From NCBI GenBank assembly GCA_035235625.1, contig CP141147.1:24100756-24164755 (forward strand): DNA of 64,000 bases, read 5' to 3'. Position 1 is the stretch's first letter, and each line of letters begins with the position of its first letter. The notes below the pieces were generated by a model, which ran no database searches, was not told the origin of the DNA, and worked only from the letters and a program-made list of their open reading frames with translations. This DNA is from Saururus chinensis. Its lineage: Eukaryota; Streptophyta; Magnoliopsida; Piperales; Saururaceae. The position numbers and the translations under genes were made by a program. Positions 60,486 to 64,000 of this stretch are shown piece by piece.

Positions 60486-62252
60486 ATGAAATATACAGCA
60501 GGGGAAGACATGTATCTTCTGCGACAAAGGAAGAGGGCCAAGTTGAGAGAGAGCCCCATCTGCCGCCTCCCAGAGAAGTGCATGGTGGATATCTTCAGCT
60601 TCCTCCCATCCTTCAGAGACCGCTGCTCCTGTGCTGCTGTCTGTAAGACATGGCTACTAATGCAGGCAAGCATGCGTGCCACAGACTTCAAGACCACACC
60701 TTCAACACCCTACCTTCAGAACTACGAGATCTCAAGGTGTTTGGAAGGGAAAAAAGCCAATGACACAAGACTCGCTGCCATTGCAGTAGGCGTATACCCT
60801 CTAGGAGGGCTACGAGAGCTCAGTATTAGAGGGACCGACCCTAATTCACAAGGGTTGACAGACTTTGGCCTACAAATCATTGCCCAGGCCTGCCCCAGCC
60901 TCCAGTCTCTCACCCTTTGGAAGTGTCCCAAGGCTGGAAATGCAGGCCTTGGTGCAATTTCCAATAGCTGCCACTTGATTGAGAAGTGTGACCTATTCAG
61001 TTGTCCTTTGATAGGAGATGAAGGCCTGAGCAGTGTGGCAAAAAATTGCCCAAGTCTGTTAATGCTGAGTGTTGATTCTTGCCCACTGATTGGAAACAAG
61101 TCTCTCCAAGCCTTATCCATTTGCTCATCCAAGCTTAGATCAGTGTGCTTTGTTAAATGCCCGGCCATTGGAGATGATGGTATTGTTTCATTGATCTCCA
61201 ACTTGTCTAGTTTGCAGAGAGTCAAGCTTGTTTCACTAAGGATAGGAGACAGTGCCCTTGAAGCAATTGGAAAGTATGCAAATACTCTTAGGAGCTTATG
61301 CCTGGAAAAAATATTGGCCATCACACCAGTTGGGTTTCAGTCTGTTGAAAGATTGGAGAATATGGAGTATCTAGGTTTAAGATCATGCTCTGGACTAAGT
61401 GATATGAGCTTGAAAGTCATTGGGACTGAACTCATGAACTTAAGGCAGATATTCATTGGGAGCTGCCTGAACTTGACTGATGACGGTCTAAGAGAGCTGA
61501 CTGCGACAGCAAGGTTGCTGGAGAGCATCAAATTAGTGGACTGCAAAAGAGTTTCATCAAATGGGCTGAAGAACATTTTGACGAACTGCAGTGCAAAACT
61601 CAAATTATTGTCTCTAGTGAGGTGCAATGGGCTGCAAGAGACAGACCCTTCCAAGTACACAAGGATATTGCCCAAGTGCCTCAAACTTGAGTCTCTGACA
61701 CTAAACAAATGTGGTAAAATTGAAGACTCTTTCCTGTCATGGTTGGGCGGTGCATGTCTGCATGTGAGGCATTTTGAGCTTGTGGGGCTACATAGCATTA
61801 CAGATACTGGGGCTTTGGCTCTCCTGGGCCACAATAAAAAGGTCATCAGTGTGGATTTTAGTGGGTGTTTCCAACTCACTGATAGATGTGTCTTAGCAGT
61901 AACAAGTGCCTTTGGTGAGAGTCTCCGGTCATTGAGACTAGGTGGGTGCAGAGGAATCAGTGACCGGAGTTTGCAGGAGATTGCTGAACATTGCTTCAAC
62001 TTGCTAGACCTGGACCTTTCTGGGTGTGAGATTAGTGATGATGGGCTTTTCTATCTATCTAAATCAAAATGGCAGTTCCTAGAGGTACTTTCCCTAGCTA
62101 TGTGCCTCGAAATTACTGATAAATGTTTGAGTTCAATTGAGATTATGGGTGGAAATCTAGTGGGGTTGAATCTCAAAGACTGCCAAAAATTGAGTACGGA
62201 TGCCATTATTTGCTTGAGCAACATTCTCTGGTGGTGTGATTTTCTGTACTAG
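60486..62252 (+). CDS. EBF: EIN3-binding F-box protein (EBF1/EBF2-like)
   Basis: 588 residues, one exon. F-box at about residues 24-62 ([30 protein letters not shown]), then the EBF signature [18 protein letters not shown] at 85-102 and about 18 leucine-rich repeats of the LxxLxLxxCxxIxDxGL type to the end, which closes with WWCDFLY as EBF proteins close with a CDILS-like tail. EBFs are the SCF adaptors that bind EIN3 and EIL1 in the nucleus and send them to the proteasome, holding ethylene signalling in check. Known EBFs have 620-650 residues; this one lacks most of the 40-50 residues before the F-box, going from KYTAGEDMY directly to a basic RQRKRAK. The start is the first ATG after a stop. 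GC content and absence of stops argue for a functional gene. It could be a divergent paralogue. Confidence 0.93.
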   Translation: MKYTAGEDMYLLRQRKRAKLRESPICRLPEKCMVDIFSFLPSFRDRCSCAAVCKTWLLMQASMRATDFKTTPSTPYLQNYEISRCLEGKKANDTRLAAIAVGVYPLGGLRELSIRGTDPNSQGLTDFGLQIIAQACPSLQSLTLWKCPKAGNAGLGAISNSCHLIEKCDLFSCPLIGDEGLSSVAKNCPSLLMLSVDSCPLIGNKSLQALSICSSKLRSVCFVKCPAIGDDGIVSLISNLSSLQRVKLVSLRIGDSALEAIGKYANTLRSLCLEKILAITPVGFQSVERLENMEYLGLRSCSGLSDMSLKVIGTELMNLRQIFIGSCLNLTDDGLRELTATARLLESIKLVDCKRVSSNGLKNILTNCSAKLKLLSLVRCNGLQETDPSKYTRILPKCLKLESLTLNKCGKIEDSFLSWLGGACLHVRHFELVGLHSITDTGALALLGHNKKVISVDFSGCFQLTDRCVLAVTSAFGESLRSLRLGGCRGISDRSLQEIAEHCFNLLDLDLSGCEISDDGLFYLSKSKWQFLEVLSLAMCLEITDKCLSSIEIMGGNLVGLNLKDCQKLSTDAIICLSNILWWCDFLY

Positions 62253-62472
<220 letters not shown>

Positions 62473-62683
62473 GTGTGTGTGTTTTCTTTAAGTTTTTATT
62501 TGTCCTTCTTAGATAGATTTAAATTACTAATACGCTACACAAAAGAATTTATCTTAAGATATAACAAAGGCTTTGAGAATCTACGAATAATTCTCCTTAA
62601 ACTTGTGACATCCCATTTTTCAATTACGTCTAACTTAAAGAGTTAGTGGTAGTTATAGAATTTTAGATAAGTTTTAGGAGGTT

Positions 62684-63549
62684 CACTACAATAAAATATA
62701 GTATTAGCGATGCATTTATTAGCGACGCATAGCTAAGCGTCGCCAAAAATAACTATTTACGATGAATAAATAACTGTAAAAAAGAAATGAACTATTAGCG
62801 ATACATTTTTGTATGCATTACTAATAGTCATATATTAGCGACGCTTAGTTTAAAGCGTAGTTAATATTAGTCATATTAGCGACACATTCTTATAAGTGTC
62901 ACTAATAGTTCCTCTATTTGCGACGCTTTGAACAATCGTCACTAAAAGATATATATTTTAAATAAAAAAATATAACTATTAGCGATGCTTGTTTTAAGCG
63001 TCGCTAATAGCGTTCAAAATAGTGATGCTTATTCAAACGCGTTGCTAATAGTGCTACTATTAGCGATGCTTATAAAAGTGTCACTAATAATTATAAATTA
63101 ATAAAAAAAATTAAATTATTAGCGACACTTTTAAATATCCGTCGCAAATACCATTTCTAATAGCAATGTTTTTTTCTAAGCGCCACTAATAGCTTTATTA
63201 ATTAATTTTATTTAATAAATAAATATTAAAAAATTTATAATAAACTTCCTAAATATAATATCTTTTATTCAATATTTACTATTTATATGTACAATATATA
63301 AATATTAAATTTTCTATAAAAACTAGTGTTAATTATAGATTAAATTTTAACTATTTATATATAATATATTTTATTTCTTAAATTTTATTATTAATTTTAA
63401 AATATAATTTATAATAAAAGAGAGAGTGAAAAGAGTGCATGGAGAGAGAGTGAAGAGAGGAGAGAGAGAAGGTGAGGAGAGAGAGGGGGGAGGTGAGAGA
63501 GTAGAGAGAGAGTGTGGAGAGATATAGGAGAGAGAGGGAGGAGAGAAAG

Positions 63550-63585
<36 letters not shown>

Positions 63586-64000
63586 GAGAGAGGGAGAGAG
63601 AGGAGGGAGAGAGAGGAGAGAGGGTAGAGAGAGAGGAGAGAGGGAGGGAGGAGAGAGAGGGAAAGAGAAGAGGATGGAGAGAGGGAGGAGAGAGAGGAGA
63701 GAGGGAGGAGAGAGAGGATTTTTTTATTTGTTTTTTATTTTTTATTTAAAAAATAAAAAAAATATATTAGCGATGTATAGGTATATACGTCGCTAATACC
63801 TTTTTAGTATTAGCGAGTCACTAATACCCTTAGTATTAGCCACTTATATACCCATACATCGCTAATACATTTTTATTTTTTTATTTTCATTAATTTTTAA
63901 ATAAAAATATAAAATAGAGAGAGGGAGAGAGGAGATACGGAGAGAGAGGGAGGGGGAGAGAGTGAGGAGATAGGGAGAGAGAGGAGAGAGAGAGGAGAGA
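62684..64000 (+). mobile_element. CACTA transposon left arm, runs off the window
   Basis: Opens CACTACAATAAAATATAG, the same terminus as at 40055. Then about 500 bases of TATTAGCGA(C/T)GC...GCGTCGCTAATAG palindromes, an AT-rich stretch, GA-rich arrays and more AGCGATGTA units. No transposase or cargo is reached before the window ends. Confidence 0.85.
63415..64000. repeat. GA-rich arrays of the last CACTA arm
   Basis: Purine arrays at about 63415-63715 and 63915-64000 with GTATATACGTCGCTAATACC-type palindromes between them. Confidence 0.9.

Noticed and set aside
60722-61999. Minus-strand frames of 200-220 residues over the EBF-like gene
   Set aside because: Shadows of a strongly biased coding strand; the plus frame is clearly the LRR protein.

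Overview
This is nuclear DNA of a flowering plant. The evidence is spliced and SKP1/F-box type genes, a SAUR gene, an EIN3-binding F-box gene, plant Helitron, CACTA, Ty3/gypsy and Stowaway-like elements, and a strongly AT-rich background in which the real genes stand out as GC-richer islands. The species cannot be named from the sequence. No bacterial, organellar, tRNA or rRNA feature was seen. Most of the window is transposon in various states of decay; only three genes look intact.

Layout. 1-24233 is a long Helitron whose 3' end (hairpin plus CTAG) is at 24204-24233; its 5' end lies upstream of the window. It holds diverged direct and inverted duplications (1-14.8 kb), a captured F-box gene remnant (12.16-13.33 kb), a dead Rep-Pif1 helicase gene (16.72-20.97 kb) and a spliced RPA70-like gene remnant (21.07-23.38 kb). 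A 3.75-kb solo LTR with a perfect 5-bp target duplication was later inserted into it at 7970-11723 and carries a 12-copy, ~56-bp minisatellite.

24.2-40 kb is AT-rich DNA with small MITEs, one intact SAUR gene (26679-27002) with TATA box and auxin-response element, a second, truncated copy of the large LTR (to 32491), a long foldback near 34.8 kb and decayed retroelement debris.

40-42 kb is the left arm of a CACTA element carrying a GC-rich segment of host-gene character. 43346-44200 (minus) is an intact single-exon gene for a seven-helix membrane protein of unknown function. 44799-45448 is a Mutator-like element with GC-rich cargo. 46.2-56.2 kb is a nest: a minus-strand gypsy element (gag-protease, primer site, LTR) is interrupted by a 1037-bp solo LTR with a TTGAC duplication and by a mosaic CACTA block (49.09-55.38 kb) carrying a broken ribose-5-phosphate isomerase fragment; this gypsy LTR itself abuts a plus-strand gypsy integrase remnant (56.2-57.0 kb).

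60486-62252 is an intact EBF1/EBF2-like F-box/LRR gene (ethylene signalling), followed by a 122-bp TA repeat and, from 62684, the left arm of another CACTA element running off the window.

The intact genes are not functionally linked. The theme of the window is transduplication: Helitron, CACTA and MULE-like elements each appear to carry pieces of host genes.
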